Source of the DNA: Aphrocallistes beatrix
Lineage: Eukaryota; Porifera; Hexactinellida; Sceptrulophora; Aphrocallistidae
Direction of reading: 5' to 3'
Length of the DNA: 64,000 bases
NCBI GenBank assembly: GCA_963281255.1
Contig: OY725494.1
Coordinates: 3,733,934 to 3,797,933 of the forward strand
Each line of letters starts with the position of its first letter. Within the stretch, counting starts at the first letter, position 1. The notes below the pieces were generated by a model. It was given only the letters and a program-made list of their open reading frames with translations. It had not been told where the DNA came from and made no database searches. Positions 10,814-20,837 of the stretch are shown piece by piece. Both the position numbers and the translations under genes were made by a program.

Positions 10814-11184
10814 ATTATATATTTTAAAAGGCTTTTCGCTCTTATTCACTGATAATCTTAGTTCAATCATTATGTTATGATTCAACAACATCGATTAATG
10901 ATGTATCTTCTAAAATGATTTAAAACTCAACCTAGAATAGGCTCCAGGGAACTAAAAAAGTAACCTACATCTTTAAAAAATAAGAATTATGAATAAAATA
11001 AAAATGTTGCCCCCGTCCCTAATTTCTAGAAATAGATGAATTATAAACAAGTATTCATTTACATGGCCTAATGTTCAGATAGTAAAGCTAGTAAATTATT
11101 CGGATAAGGAATACAAACATTAAGTAGCTAGGGGTATTAACAAAAATGTAGAGAGATCAGTTAGAAATAAAGTTGTTGGTTTTA

Positions 11185-11739
11185 TTACCCATAGGTACCA
11201 CCCTGACCACTATAACTTGATTGTTGGCTTGGTATAATATAGAACTTGTATAACAGCACAGCCGCAACAATGCTCCCAATGACAGAAGCAACTCCTAGAG
11301 CCAAAGCGATCCAGCTGAGTGCCAGTGCTGTGTTGTATTTCTTGCTGGTGAATTCAGAGTAGGCGCACAAAGCTACGAGAAAGGCAACTAGACCGATGGG
11401 TAACGAGCAACACATGGAGAGGCATGCCAGAACAGCGATGACCTCAAAATAAAGTGGTTTGGTAGCGCATTTGAAAATGCTTTCTTGAGCTGTTTGCTCT
11501 GTTTCCAAACTCACTCTAGTCATGCTGGGACTGTTCCGGGTACAGTCCTGACGCCTGAGGTTGAGGGGAATACCTCTAGGGTACTGAGTGCGTGTGGTCT
11601 GTGGTTGATGAGTGACTGATGGAGGGGGATACCCTTCCAACAGCTGCTCAGTATCACGAGGAACGAGGTCACTTTCAAGTGGTGGTGCGGTGGGATCAAC
11701 CTCGGGGGTATCAGAATATGCAGGTGGAATTTGGGACAT
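11185..11739 (-). CDS. dispanin/CD225-domain two-TM protein, duplicate A
   Basis: This single-exon gene of 184 residues starts MSQIPPAYSDTPEVDPTAPP. The PPxY motif lies at residues 5-8, followed by a polar head of about 95 residues. The CD225-type first TM (ACLSMCCSLPIGLVAFLVALC), the loop SEFTSKKYNTALA and a second TM (about 142-167) come next, with a short tail ending YSGQGGTYG. It is almost identical to the 15981 gene, its partner in the segmental duplication. The paired cysteines are intact here. It shares a TATA-type promoter block with its paralogues. Function is unknown; the family is known for membrane and fusion modulation and trafficking. Confidence 0.87.
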   Translation of the reverse strand: MSQIPPAYSDTPEVDPTAPPLESDLVPRDTEQLLEGYPPPSVTHQPQTTRTQYPRGIPLNLRRQDCTRNSPSMTRVSLETEQTAQESIFKCATKPLYFEVIAVLACLSMCCSLPIGLVAFLVALCAYSEFTSKKYNTALALSWIALALGVASVIGSIVAAVLLYKFYIIPSQQSSYSGQGGTYG

Positions 11740-11816
11740 TTTGTCAATTTGAACTTTGAAGTCCTATTGACATGAATATTGTGAAAGGGTGTGATATTGC
11801 ATCCTTCGATTCTACT

Positions 11817-11825
11817 GTATTTATA
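11817..11825 (-). promoter_or_regulatory. TATA box of dispanin duplicate A
   Basis: The minus strand reads TATAAATAC about 80 bp upstream of the ATG. A conserved block (GAATCGAAGxATGCAATATC, then CAATAGGA) follows and is shared with the promoters of the 15981 and 19189 genes. Confidence 0.6.
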
Positions 11826-12007
11826 CATAATAGAGAAGCTGCATAATTACTCAACTATCCTCCCTGATTACATGTACTTGTATTCCCTTGAACTCGTGAG
11901 TATTATGCAAGATGATAGATTAGTATACCCTTTTTCTCATGGCAATTTACTAATAGAATTACCTGAAAAATCACACATTAAGATTGATGGACTCCTGAAG
12001 ATAATTA

Positions 12008-12300
12008 TTATTCAATTTGTCTGAGACAATGTTTAGGATAATTTAAATATAGCAAACGAAGCACAACATTCATAAATGATTGAGCTAGCAAGAAATATGA
12101 AGATTTGAAGTGATAAATGAATGGAATTATATTTTTGCAGTTGAGGCTTGAATGACACTTACAAATGCAAATATGTTGGGCTTTGAAACACTTGCACCTG
12201 TTAGTCCTACAGCTCCTTCCAGTTAATGCACAGTTACATTTAGTAAACCATGACCAACACAATTCGCTTGTTGGTGCACAGCCTCGCGAAGTCTAACCTC
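12008..12300 (-). pseudogene. relic of a KRBA2-type integrase C-terminus (Cys-rich tail)
   Basis: One minus-strand frame encodes KCNCALTGRSCRTNRCKCF and then KCHSSLNCKN. This follows the Cys-rich pattern (CxC, CxTxRCxCxKA, CHxxxxC) found, from family knowledge, at the end of KRBA2-like or Ginger-type integrase proteins. An upstream frame, LREAVHQQ, fits the preceding linker. No integrase core is present and the frames are broken. The copy at 16900-17060 is more decayed. Confidence 0.45.
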
Positions 12301-12494
12301 TTGACGTATGTCCTCAAGTTTTTGTGGACAAAGACCAAATTGATTTCTCGCGAAACGTCCTTTATAGTATACATGTTCCGTAATTTAAGCATTAAAATTT
12401 CCCGGAATGGTTCCGTTCCGTAAATTAGGTATGTCCCTTTATTATTGGATTAGTTAGTAAGCTTATCACGGTACTTGATTATCGGGTTTATTCA

Positions 12495-13616
12495 ATGGAC
12501 GATTTACAGTACGCCCAAATCTTTGAATTCTTGAGAGACGCGGCAAATATCCAGAAGAATTTTCCCGTCAGCAGAAATGAGCTTCAAGAAGAAGTTTTCA
12601 TTTCTGAATCGCAGATACTCTACAAGTTAAACAAATGCGCACAAGTTATTATTAGTTAGTTACTAAACCTGCGATGCCACAGCATGGCGAGAACATTTTT
12701 TCATTATAATAACCCACCTCAATAATACTCAACTCTATCACGAGCGTCAGGACAATTCTGGCAAACTTGCTCTGGGAAAAAGAAAATCAGATGCGAAAAT
12801 TGATTGTGATGAGGTCAAAAGATCGAAGTCTTCACACGGATGTTCTATTTTTGAATAAATTGCGTGATCATGGTCTACCGTATTGATCTCTGTTTTCCAG
12901 ACCCCACACATTGAATTTGAGTTTACAAGTGAAGCAATTAATCATCATCTAGCTAACCTCAAGGTAATTTGACCAGTTTTGTAATAATAATATCATGCTA
13001 TGTTTGCATTTTTTTCCATGACTTCCTCGCAAGAACTCTGACGTACATACAAGGAATGCATTCTTCTATTGAGATCAGCGCTTGTTATTTTCATTAATCA
13101 TAGACAAAATATTTACATTAACTTATTGTATTTCAATTGGTAAAACATTTTCTTTATTTCTACGTAGACTATTCTAAGGGGAGAATGTCAGCAAGGGCAC
13201 TTTCATGACCTGCATAAGAAACTCAATCGATTTCACCATTATGTTCCAAATATCTTCATTTTTACATTTCTTAAAGACTCGAATGAAGATCAGATGGTAA
13301 GTAATTATCAACTCTACTAGCGTTTACAATCCCGGGATTATAAGGATAATGAAATACAGATGATATATATCATACCAATAGCTCAGTTAATACTTGATCC
13401 GTGTTTGGTTTACTTATTTGTTTTTATAATGGAGTAATTTCTTTTAATTCCAAGTGTTTAAAACACCTTACCCATGATTATGAAGTTACTTATTGCATTC
13501 TCAAAGAAAAAATGTCGGTCGACAGACGGATAGTGCAGCTCCAGGAAATGACTCGAAGGAACATTAAATATGAATATCGGAATACATCGGCAAATACTCA
13601 TTTTAGGACATTCTGA
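12495..13616 (+). CDS. candidate five-exon gene, product unrecognised
   Basis: The exons are 12495-12644, 12751-12813, 12901-12963, 13168-13296 and 13455-13616. All splice in phase 0 to a 188-residue protein starting MDDLQYAQIFEFLRDAANIQ and ending ANTHFRTF. Splice sites are canonical GT-AG (for example AACCTCAAG|GTAATT and CAGATG|GTAAGT), although the first two donors (GTTATT, GTCAAA) are weak. The protein is helix-prone and charged, with a possible coiled-coil near KEKMSVDRRIVQLQEMTRRN, and has no TM or signal peptide. I do not recognise the family. It sits between the two duplication copies and is present once, so it is not a transposon repeat. The exact exon set is inferred. Confidence 0.5.
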
Positions 13617-13866
13617 GTGTAAAATTTGATTCTACATATTAAAATACCATATAATATCCGTTGAGAGCTCGCTTTTAGCTTAAAATACTTGTATATTTTT
13701 TTCAAAAGGTGCGAAAATATGTAGTATGTATCAAGGCTGTCGCAGACGGACGGACATTGAAGGCATCTCCTTCCAGGAGCTGTACTAAAAATGATAGCCC
13801 TCTGACTATTATTGAAAGGATCTTTTGGGGATCGTGATCGGATCGAAGATCCTTTTATAACATTAA

Positions 13867-13886
13867 TCGAGTTTTAATAGTAAGGA
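13867..13886 (-). mobile_element. Helitron-like 5' terminus (minus strand)
   Basis: The minus strand reads TCCTTACTATTAAAACTCGA, identical to the 5' terminus at 4706. The element body would extend toward lower coordinates (about 13.7 kb), with no 3' tail recognised. Confidence 0.45.
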
Positions 13887-13974
13887 TGTATGAATATGAT
13901 AGAATGAATGAATGAATAATGAATGAGTAATGATGAGTGAACTAATGATATTATTTATCTTTCTTAGTATTGTT

Positions 13975-14163
13975 TCAGATAAAAGTGTCTAATATTTTGT
14001 CTCCTAATCTTGTTCTAAATCTATTGCACAGATATGCAGATGAGGAAAAAACTCGTTCTGCTTTAACAGATGTTGCTGGTATAGTTAAGAGCATTTGGTA
14101 TATTTGATTCCAAATTTTTGACCCTTCAAAGTCTCTAAATTTAATATCGTCTTTCGCAGCCAT
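13975..14163 (-). pseudogene. hAT transposase C-terminal dimerisation fragment
   Basis: The 62-codon minus-strand frame contains LLTIPATSVKAERVFSSSA and NRFRTRLGDKILDT. This is the signature of the hAT-family C-terminal dimerisation domain (IPATSxxxERVFS, then R..L). The rest of a transposase of about 600 residues is absent. It is a transposon relic and shows that autonomous hAT elements, which could have mobilised the local MITEs, once existed in this genome. Confidence 0.75.
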
Positions 14164-15210
14164 GATCAGTAGTTGATAGTATGTACTTGTATGTTAAAAT
14201 ATGTTCTCATGATTTTAAGATTATATATATAGTTCCTTGGATAGATGTAACCTTGCAAATTCCACCATATTCGTAATATTACTTGTTTAAAAAACAAAAT
14301 AATAGATTTTCATATGCTTGCGGTCGACAGTATAATAATTGATCTCATTAAGAAGAAGAAACCTACTAAATCATTCTGGATTAGACATCACAATTAATAC
14401 AAACCAATATAGCAATTCATAATAAACATTAGTTTTACAATTTGATAGATCAATAGCAGAAATTTCCAAACACACCATAACACCATAGTTACATATTTAG
14501 AACACCAAAACCTGGATTATATATGCTATTAACCTTAATGCCGGAATCCCGGGATTGAAAAGCAAATCCCGGGATTCAATCCCGAGTGAAATAGCAAAAC
14601 TCATTTGCAGATATATTAATACTACGTACTGTCTAAAACAAATCTTATAGGGATATGAAATGCTAATATTTTTGTTGTTGTCCGAATTGAGAGAAGGAAT
14701 ATAAAAATTGTCATGTGCCTAGGTGTCAAACGGAATCTACGAGGAAGTTCGAATATCTAAATTTTTCACATCTCCGCAAAAAATCAAGCAAAATAATGTT
14801 CCCGCCTTTACATCATCTATGTATGGCCCTAACAATAACAAATCAACGCAAACAAGGTATATCAAACATCTTGATTGAAAGTACGCGAAATATCAATTTT
14901 AAAGTATACATGTACATGTTAATTTTACTTGTATCATAATATATTGCAATCAAGAATGTAAGATGTATATTTTCTTACTTTCAACAGTTGATCTAGCGTT
15001 TTAAGGGTTTAGATTTGGAAAATTGATAATTCGAAGCTCTATTATGATTTATTTGTTTGTTTTATCTATAACTGATTTCATAAAGTAAACAATTAATAGT
15101 ATGCTAGAGACTCATTTCTCCTTATCAAAATTACGATTGCAACCTTTGTTAAATGTTCTATTATATAGTTATATACAAGTAACTAAACTTTTTTTAACAT
15201 TTTCTAACAG

Positions 15211-15611
15211 GATGATCCAAGAGTCAAGCTATTTCATGCATCTATGCTTTCTATTGACAGTTGGGATCTTATTCATGCATATTCAGGTGGGTTTTGTAAA
15301 TTGAGTTAGGACAAAGAATTAAATCCAGATTCATAGTTCCATTCTCTCAACAGGTGCTGACGCGTTTCATTTTATCATCGAACCCTCTTCTATTCTGGTA
15401 TGCAGCTTCTCAAGCTCAAAAATATATCTCTACACACCGAATCGAGGAAAATCAGCCTCTCTTATGGTCAATGGTCAGACTGGCCATGGGGTACCGTGGA
15501 GAACAAGAACAAGGAATTAATTTGATAAAATTCAGATTAATCATCATGTATTTTCTCGGATTCAGTATTGCAGGAATAATTATGTTTCCAAACTTCCTTC
15601 CTTGGACATAA
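15211..15611 (+). pseudogene. PIGV: orphan C-terminal exons of a PIGV-like GPI mannosyltransferase 2 (copy 2)
   Basis: Exons 15211-15286 and 15354-15611 encode the same protein sequence as the 10413-10813 copy, with the same splice sites. No other PIGV exons are visible upstream. Both copies keep an open frame and the FLPWT-stop end, which implies either recent duplication or use as alternative 3' exons. Confidence 0.7.
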
Positions 15612-15980
15612 ATTATATATTTAAAAACGCTTTTCGCTCTTATTCACTGACAATTTTAGTTCAATCATTATGTTATGATTCAACAACACCGATTAATGAT
15701 GTATCTTCTAAAATGTTTTAAAACTCAACCTAGGATAGGCTCCAGGGAACTAAAAAAGTAACCTACATCTTTAAAAAATAAGAATTATGAATAAAATAAA
15801 AATGTTGCCCCGTCCCTAATTTCTAGAAATAGATGAATTATAAACAAGTATTCATTTACATGGCCTAATGTTCAGATAGTAAAGCTAGTAAATTATTCGG
15901 ATAAGGAATACAAACATTAAGTAGCTAGGGGTATTAACAAAAATGTAGAGAGAGCAGTTAGAAATAAAGTTGTTGGTTTA

Positions 15981-16535
15981 TTACCCATAGGTACCACCCT
16001 GACCGCGATAACTTGATTGTTGGCTTGGTATAATATAGAACTTGTATAACAGCACAGCCGCAACAATGCTCCCAATGACAGAAGCAACTCCTAGAGCCAA
16101 AGCGATCCAGCTGAGTGCCAGTGCTGTGTTGTATTTCTTGCTGGTAAATTCAGAGTAAGCGCACAAAGCTACTAGAAAGGCAACTATACCGATAGGCAAC
16201 GAGAAACACATGGAGAGGCATGCCAGAACAGCGATGGTTTTGAAATAAAGTGGTTTGGTAGCGAATTTGAAAATGCTTTCTTGAGCTGTTTGTTCTGTTT
16301 CCAAACTCATTCTAGTCGTGCCGGGACTGTTCCAGGTCCAGTCCTGACGCCTGGGGTTGAGGGGAATACCTCTAGGGTACTGAGTGCGTGTGGTCTGTGG
16401 TTGATAAGTGACTGATGGAGGGGGACACCCTTCCAACAGCTGCTCAGTATCACGAGAAACGAGGTCACTTTCAAGTGGTGGTGCGGTGGGATCAACCTCG
16501 GGGGTATCAGAGTATGCAGGTGGAATTTGGGACAT
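15981..16535 (-). CDS. dispanin/CD225-domain two-TM protein, duplicate B
   Basis: This single-exon, 184-residue gene is the partner of the 11185 gene. It shares the PPAYSD motif at the N-terminus, the polar head, two TMs and the tail ending RGQGGTYG. Differences cluster in the head and at the TM1 boundary: ACLSMCFSLPIG here has lost one of the paired cysteines (CC to CF), a position usually palmitoylated in the family. Promoter, spacing and orientation match duplicate A. I infer recent tandem duplication with early divergence. Confidence 0.87.
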   Translation of the reverse strand: MSQIPPAYSDTPEVDPTAPPLESDLVSRDTEQLLEGCPPPSVTYQPQTTRTQYPRGIPLNPRRQDWTWNSPGTTRMSLETEQTAQESIFKFATKPLYFKTIAVLACLSMCFSLPIGIVAFLVALCAYSEFTSKKYNTALALSWIALALGVASVIGSIVAAVLLYKFYIIPSQQSSYRGQGGTYG

Positions 16536-16605
16536 TTTGTCAATCTTAAAATCCTATTGAGATGAATATTGTGAAAGTGTAGATATTGCATTCTTCGATT
16601 CAATT

Positions 16606-16614
16606 GTATTTATA
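16606..16614 (-). promoter_or_regulatory. TATA box of dispanin duplicate B
   Basis: The minus strand reads TATAAATAC about 75 bp upstream of the ATG. It sits in the same conserved block (TTGAATCGAAGAATGCAATA) as in the paralogues. Confidence 0.6.
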
Positions 16615-17399
16615 CATAATAGAGAAGTTGCATAATTACTAAATTATCCTCCCTGATTACATGTATGTATACCCTTGAACTCGTGAGTATTATGCAAGAT
16701 GATAGATTAGTATACCCTTTTTCTCATGGCAATTTAGAATTACCTGAAAAATCACACATTAAAATTGATGGACTCCTGAAGATAATTATTATTCAATTTG
16801 TCTGAGACAATGTTTAGGATAATTTAAATATAGCAAACGAAGCACAACATTCATAAATGATTGAGCTAGCAAGAATAATGAAGATTTGAAGTGATAAATG
16901 AATGGAATTATATTTTTGCAGTTGAGGCTTGAATGACACCTACAAATGGAAATGTTGGGTTTTGAAACACTTGCACCTGTTAGTCCTACAGCTCCTTCCA
17001 GGACCCTGACCAACACAATTCGATTGTTGATGCACAGCCTCACGAAGTGCGACCTCTACATATTGACGTATGTCCTCATAGTTGTAAAGTTTTTGTAGAC
17101 AAAGATACCGCTATGCGATACAATTCTCTCTCATCTTGATCCAGAATAATACATTATGTTGCGTGGGTTAGCTTTACCACGATTGACCAAAAGTATCGGG
17201 ATAGTCACGTTATCGCCAGGATAACCAGCAACTTGTTCAAGTTGACTGTACCGAACCATATGTTCACTCTGTTTTACGTGTTTAATTATTAATTAAAAAG
17301 TATTCTATTTCATTAATATAAACTGTTTAAATCCACAAATAAATATTTTGGATTTACGGGAATAGTAGGATTCAAGAAAGAGAGTAAGGATGGTGAAGA

Positions 17400-17586
17400 A
17401 ATGAATTTCATTGGTCAGCACAATTTGTCACCTATCTCGGCGAGGTGTGAAGATTTCGCTTATATCTGCGAAATTAATCGTAGACTCATTATTATTTACC
17501 TGTGTGCCAAATTTTACATTTCTAGCACCTCCCAGTTCATCAATCAACTCTGCACAAACAAAAACATTACGTTTTAATATATAAGA
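17400..17586 (-). mobile_element. Helitron-like 5' fragment (minus strand)
   Basis: The minus strand begins TCTTATATATTAAAACG after an A at 17587. It continues with sequence related to the 5' part of the 9580-10355 element (AATCGTAG and AAATTTCGC-type blocks). No 3' tail is found, so the right border is uncertain. Confidence 0.5.
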
Positions 17587-17589
17587 TAA

Positions 17590-17850
17590 TTGGGATATAG
17601 ACAAATAGTTTCTATTCTAGACTAGTAGTTCTTAATTGTTGTGTACTCGAATGAATGAAAAATAATCATGTAGTTGCCATCCAGAAATCCACAAATGCGC
17701 CGAGACACCAGGTGTATTACTTTGAAGTACCAACCATAGTGTATTGTGCCAGCGTAAGTAATGACTTTTTTGTCTTTTAAGACGGCAAATTCAGTACAAT
17801 TACATACATACATAATTATGCAATCGTGTAACAGGATACTAGGCTTCAAT
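17590..17850. repeat. duplicated non-coding block (copy of 8530-8785)
   Basis: This stretch matches the spacer at 8530-8785 in the same orientation, including GTGTACTCGAAT and CATGTAGTTGCCATCCAGA. The interval 17851-18259 shows no feature I can support. Confidence 0.6.
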
Positions 17851-18267
17851 ACAGTAGGCTATGTCGTCTTAATATATTTGGTAATTTCAGGTATTCACCA
17901 CGCCTTTAGTAACTAACTCAACCATATTGATTAATCTAAGAAAATATTAGTCTTATACGTCGTAGAATAGTTGTGGACGATTCTAATATTAGAAGCTTGG
18001 GTTAAGTAAACATGATTATTTCTACTTATTCAGTATTTTTAGACATTTCAATATCAATATATTTCCTGGTATACCAGCTGAAATTATTTCCGATACCCTT
18101 CGAGGCATTGAGGTCACATATCTTATATAGCGGTATTATGTAAGAAATACTCTTGTACAAAGCTATCTCATGGTGTATAGCAGTTTTCGACCGTTTAACG
18201 AGAGATGCTCCCCTAACTTTTTTGCTCCTTCCATTTTGAAAATGAGTAATAATTTGTGCCCTCAATA

Positions 18268-18533
18268 CAGGGCCGGCGACATAATTTACGGGCCCCCTAG
18301 TCAAGATTTCTGGCCGGGCCCCTCCATTATTCTATTAGTGAAAACTGAAACAAAGGAATTCATATTGTGATACAAGCTTATTATGTACATACAAGACACA
18401 ATTACAATGGACATCTTAAATCCTAAAGAAACTATTACATGCCGACCTGGGGCCCCTATTTACCCCGGGCCCCCTATTTACCACGGGCCCCCCGGTTTTA
18501 CCCCAAGCTACCCCCCCCCTGTCGCCGGCCCTG
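18268..18533. mobile_element. hAT MITE 1 (CAGGGCCGGCGACA ends)
   Basis: Perfect 14-bp inverted termini, CAGGGCCGGCGACA and TGTCGCCGGCCCTG, enclose 266 bp rich in GGGCCCC. The 8-bp direct repeat CCTCAATA flanks both ends (18260-18267 and 18534-18541). Confidence 0.9.
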
Positions 18534-18541
18534 CCTCAATA

Positions 18542-18842
18542 CAGAGTTGCACGCGGGCCGAAATTTGTAACCGCGGCCCGCAAGAAGCCCGCATAAATAT
18601 TTTTGGCCCGCTTTGTAAGTTACTAACTATAGAGAGATACTAAGGGAATCCTTTTATGGGAGTGAGTTTCTGCAAACACAAATAAGTGGAAACTAACAAA
18701 GTTCTTAAAAACATCGTCTCGGTTGTCACCGTGGGGAGTTCTGCCAAGATTTCCGGCCCACGGGCTCGCAAACTATTATATTCGGCCCGCATGACCCGCG
18801 GGCCGATAAGAAAAGTCGGCCCGCGGCCCGCGTGCAACTCTG
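18542..18842. mobile_element. hAT MITE 2 (CAGAGTTGCACGCGGGCC ends)
   Basis: Inverted termini CAGAGTTGCACGCGGGCC and CGCGTGCAACTCTG enclose 301 bp. The flanks are again CCTCAATA, at 18534-18541 (shared with MITE 1) and 18843-18850. It is a different family from MITE 1. Confidence 0.9.
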
Positions 18843-19188
18843 CCTCAATATAGGAGCAAGATTCGACTTTTCCCTATGAAAATTATATTAGTTAGTTATA
18901 TATATTTGAAAGGAACAATTTTAGCGTGATTACATGTTATGGCTTGGGTAAAATGAGAATTAGTATTCCCCAAATGACTACAGTCTCAAAAAATCGAAAA
19001 AAAGTTAAATTTCAGCGAGTGGTCTTAAACATTTTCCGCGACTGTATTTTACCTGTATCGATAGTAAAGCTAGTAAATTATTTGGATGAGAAATACAAAC
19101 ATTAAGTAGCTAGGGGTATTAGCAAAAACGTAGAGAGAGTAGTTAGAAATAAAACAAGTTGTGGCTTTTAAAATCCATAAGTACCACC

Positions 19189-19725
19189 CTAACCACTATA
19201 ACTTGAGTGTTGGTTTGGTAGATAATATAACTTGTAGAACGCCACAACCGCAAGAATGCTCATAATGACAGAAGCTACTCCTAGAGCCGAAGCGACCCAG
19301 CTGAGTGCCAGTGCTAAGTTGTATTTCTTGTTGGTGAATTGACAATAGGCGCACAAGGCTACGATAAAGGCAAATAGACCGATGGGTAACGAGAAACACA
19401 TGGAGAGGCATGCCAGAACAATGATGGCTTGGAAATAAAGTGGTTTGGTAGCGAAATTGAAACTGCTTTCTTGAGCTGTTTGTTCTGTTGGCAAACTCAC
19501 TCTAGTCGTGACGGGACTGTTCCAGGTACAGTCCTGACTCCAGGGAGGGAGGGGAATACCTCTAGGGTCCTGAGTGCGTGTGGTCTGTGGCTGATGAGTG
19601 ACCGATAGAGGGGGACACCCTTCCAACAGCTGCTTAGTATCACGAGGAACGAGGTCACTTTCAAGTGGTGGTGCGGTGGAATCAACCTCGGGGGTATCAG
19701 AGTATGCAGGTGGAATTTGGGACAT
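19189..19725 (-). CDS. dispanin/CD225-domain two-TM protein with PPAYS motif
   Basis: The single-exon product has 178 residues from MSQIPPAYSDTPEVDSTAPP. The open frame extends 24 codons further upstream, but the paralogues start at this methionine, so I chose 19725. The head is like that of the other copies. TM1 contains ACLSMCFSLPIGLFAFIVALC (one of the paired cysteines replaced by F), the loop is CQFTNKKYNLA, and TM2 is followed by YLPNQHSSYSG. It is the third close paralogue of the 11185 and 15981 genes, sharing the 3' flank (AAGCTAGTAAATTATT) and the TATA block. Function is unknown beyond family membership. Confidence 0.85.
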   Translation of the reverse strand: MSQIPPAYSDTPEVDSTAPPLESDLVPRDTKQLLEGCPPLSVTHQPQTTRTQDPRGIPLPPWSQDCTWNSPVTTRVSLPTEQTAQESSFNFATKPLYFQAIIVLACLSMCFSLPIGLFAFIVALCAYCQFTNKKYNLALALSWVASALGVASVIMSILAVVAFYKLYYLPNQHSSYSG

Positions 19726-19799
19726 TTTCGACTTGAAGTTTGAAATCCTATTGAAATGAATGTTGTGAAAGAGTAGATATTGCATTCTTCGATTCAACT

Positions 19800-19808
19800 G
19801 TATTTATA
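19800..19808 (-). promoter_or_regulatory. TATA box of the 19189 dispanin gene
   Basis: The minus strand reads TATAAATACAGTTGAATCG about 80 bp upstream of the chosen ATG. This is the same core promoter as in duplicates A and B. Confidence 0.6.
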
Positions 19809-20417
19809 CTTGAGAAAACTTTATACAAAATTGGCCTAATATCTATTCCATTAGTTGTTGGACGTTTTCCCTTTTTCTAACACTCAGCACATAATGATTT
19901 GTATAATTTAATTGATTCTCTTGTAATATTTGAATAAATTAACATGAGCAAAATATGTGAAGCTTCGTTGTCGATATAAAAGTTCGCATAGGGAATATAT
20001 GCAATTTAGAAAATGAATGAAAATCTCAGGCATTTTCTAAATTGCTTGATTTTACACATTGACTCGATTGAGTCAAAACTGTTAATAAATTAATCTCACT
20101 AAATAGCAGGTTTTCCATTTCTAAATAATTTGAAATTAAACTGGTATATTTATTAAGAATCTTACTTCATAAACAACTAAAATTCAGTTTGAAAATGTGA
20201 AATATGAAATAGATAAATATAAGAAAGTGTGAAAATTTTATTCATCATTCATACATACATTCATGCAAACAAACATACATACAGACGGATGTAGCACATC
20301 GTCCATGTCATAAGGGCATCTCCCTACATGCACTAAAATAACATCTCACAAATCATGTTACAGACCTATAGCTTGTATACATATTTAAAAGAGTCAAATG
20401 AAACAAAGACAGCCGTT

Positions 20418-20837
20418 CTAGTACCGGCGTAGTGAGAAATAGACTGTTAAGACTATGAACATCAGACCCACTGCAAAGGCAGACAGAGCAAATAATTTTG
20501 CAGACCGAAAGAGTATTTTGGATTTCCGATATCTCTTTTTATTAGCTGCGGATTGAGCGAAAATGGCGAACATTAACGAAAATGTTCCTAAGGGGAAACA
20601 GAATAAGATTGAGACGACAGCACATGAGACGACACAAAAGAAGTAAATGGAGTAACCGCCATTCCTCTGCTGATTCGCAACATCACTCGACCTGGAATTC
20701 ATCTTAGCATTTGACTTGGAATTTGAGTGTAGAGAATTAGGGCTCTTTTTAATTGGTGATGAAGACTTCTCATTCGGTGGGTTAGCAGCCGCGAGATCAG
20801 AAGAAATAGCAGTGCAGGGAGGATGTGCTTGATTCAT
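20418..20837 (-). CDS. divergent dispanin-like two-TM protein without PPxY
   Basis: This single-exon gene encodes 139 residues. The head of about 60 residues is Ser/Asn/Lys-rich (KSSSPIKKSPNSLHSNSKS) and lacks the PPxY motif. TM1 (YFFCVVSCAVVSILFCFPLGTFSLMF) keeps the CFPLG core of CD225 domains. The basic loop NKKRYRKSK and TM2 (LFALSAFAVGLMFIVLTVYF) follow, ending in RRY. The layout fits a dispanin, but the head and loop differ from the neighbouring copies, so it represents another subgroup. It is convergently placed inside the array. Confidence 0.7.
   Translation of the reverse strand: MNQAHPPCTAISSDLAAANPPNEKSSSPIKKSPNSLHSNSKSNAKMNSRSSDVANQQRNGGYSIYFFCVVSCAVVSILFCFPLGTFSLMFAIFAQSAANKKRYRKSKILFRSAKLFALSAFAVGLMFIVLTVYFSLRRY

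Larger units (their letters stand above)
9022..12335. repeat. segmental duplication, copy 1
   Basis: The block starting CTCATTTGCAGATATATTAA recurs at 14597. Both copies hold, in order, a Helitron-related tract, PIGV-like terminal exons, a minus-strand dispanin gene, and a KRBA2-type integrase relic. Copy 1 is longer because of the insertion at 9580-10355. Identity is very high over the PIGV exons and the dispanin gene. Confidence 0.85.
14597..17105. repeat. segmental duplication, copy 2
   Basis: This is the second copy of the 9022-12335 block, without the 776-bp Helitron-like insertion. It carries a PIGV tail, a dispanin gene and a decayed KRBA2-type relic in the same order and orientation. 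Confidence 0.85.

Noticed and set aside
18026-18837. GC-rich frames near the paired hAT elements
   Set aside because: They read through the GGGCCC-rich MITE ends and have no coding character.
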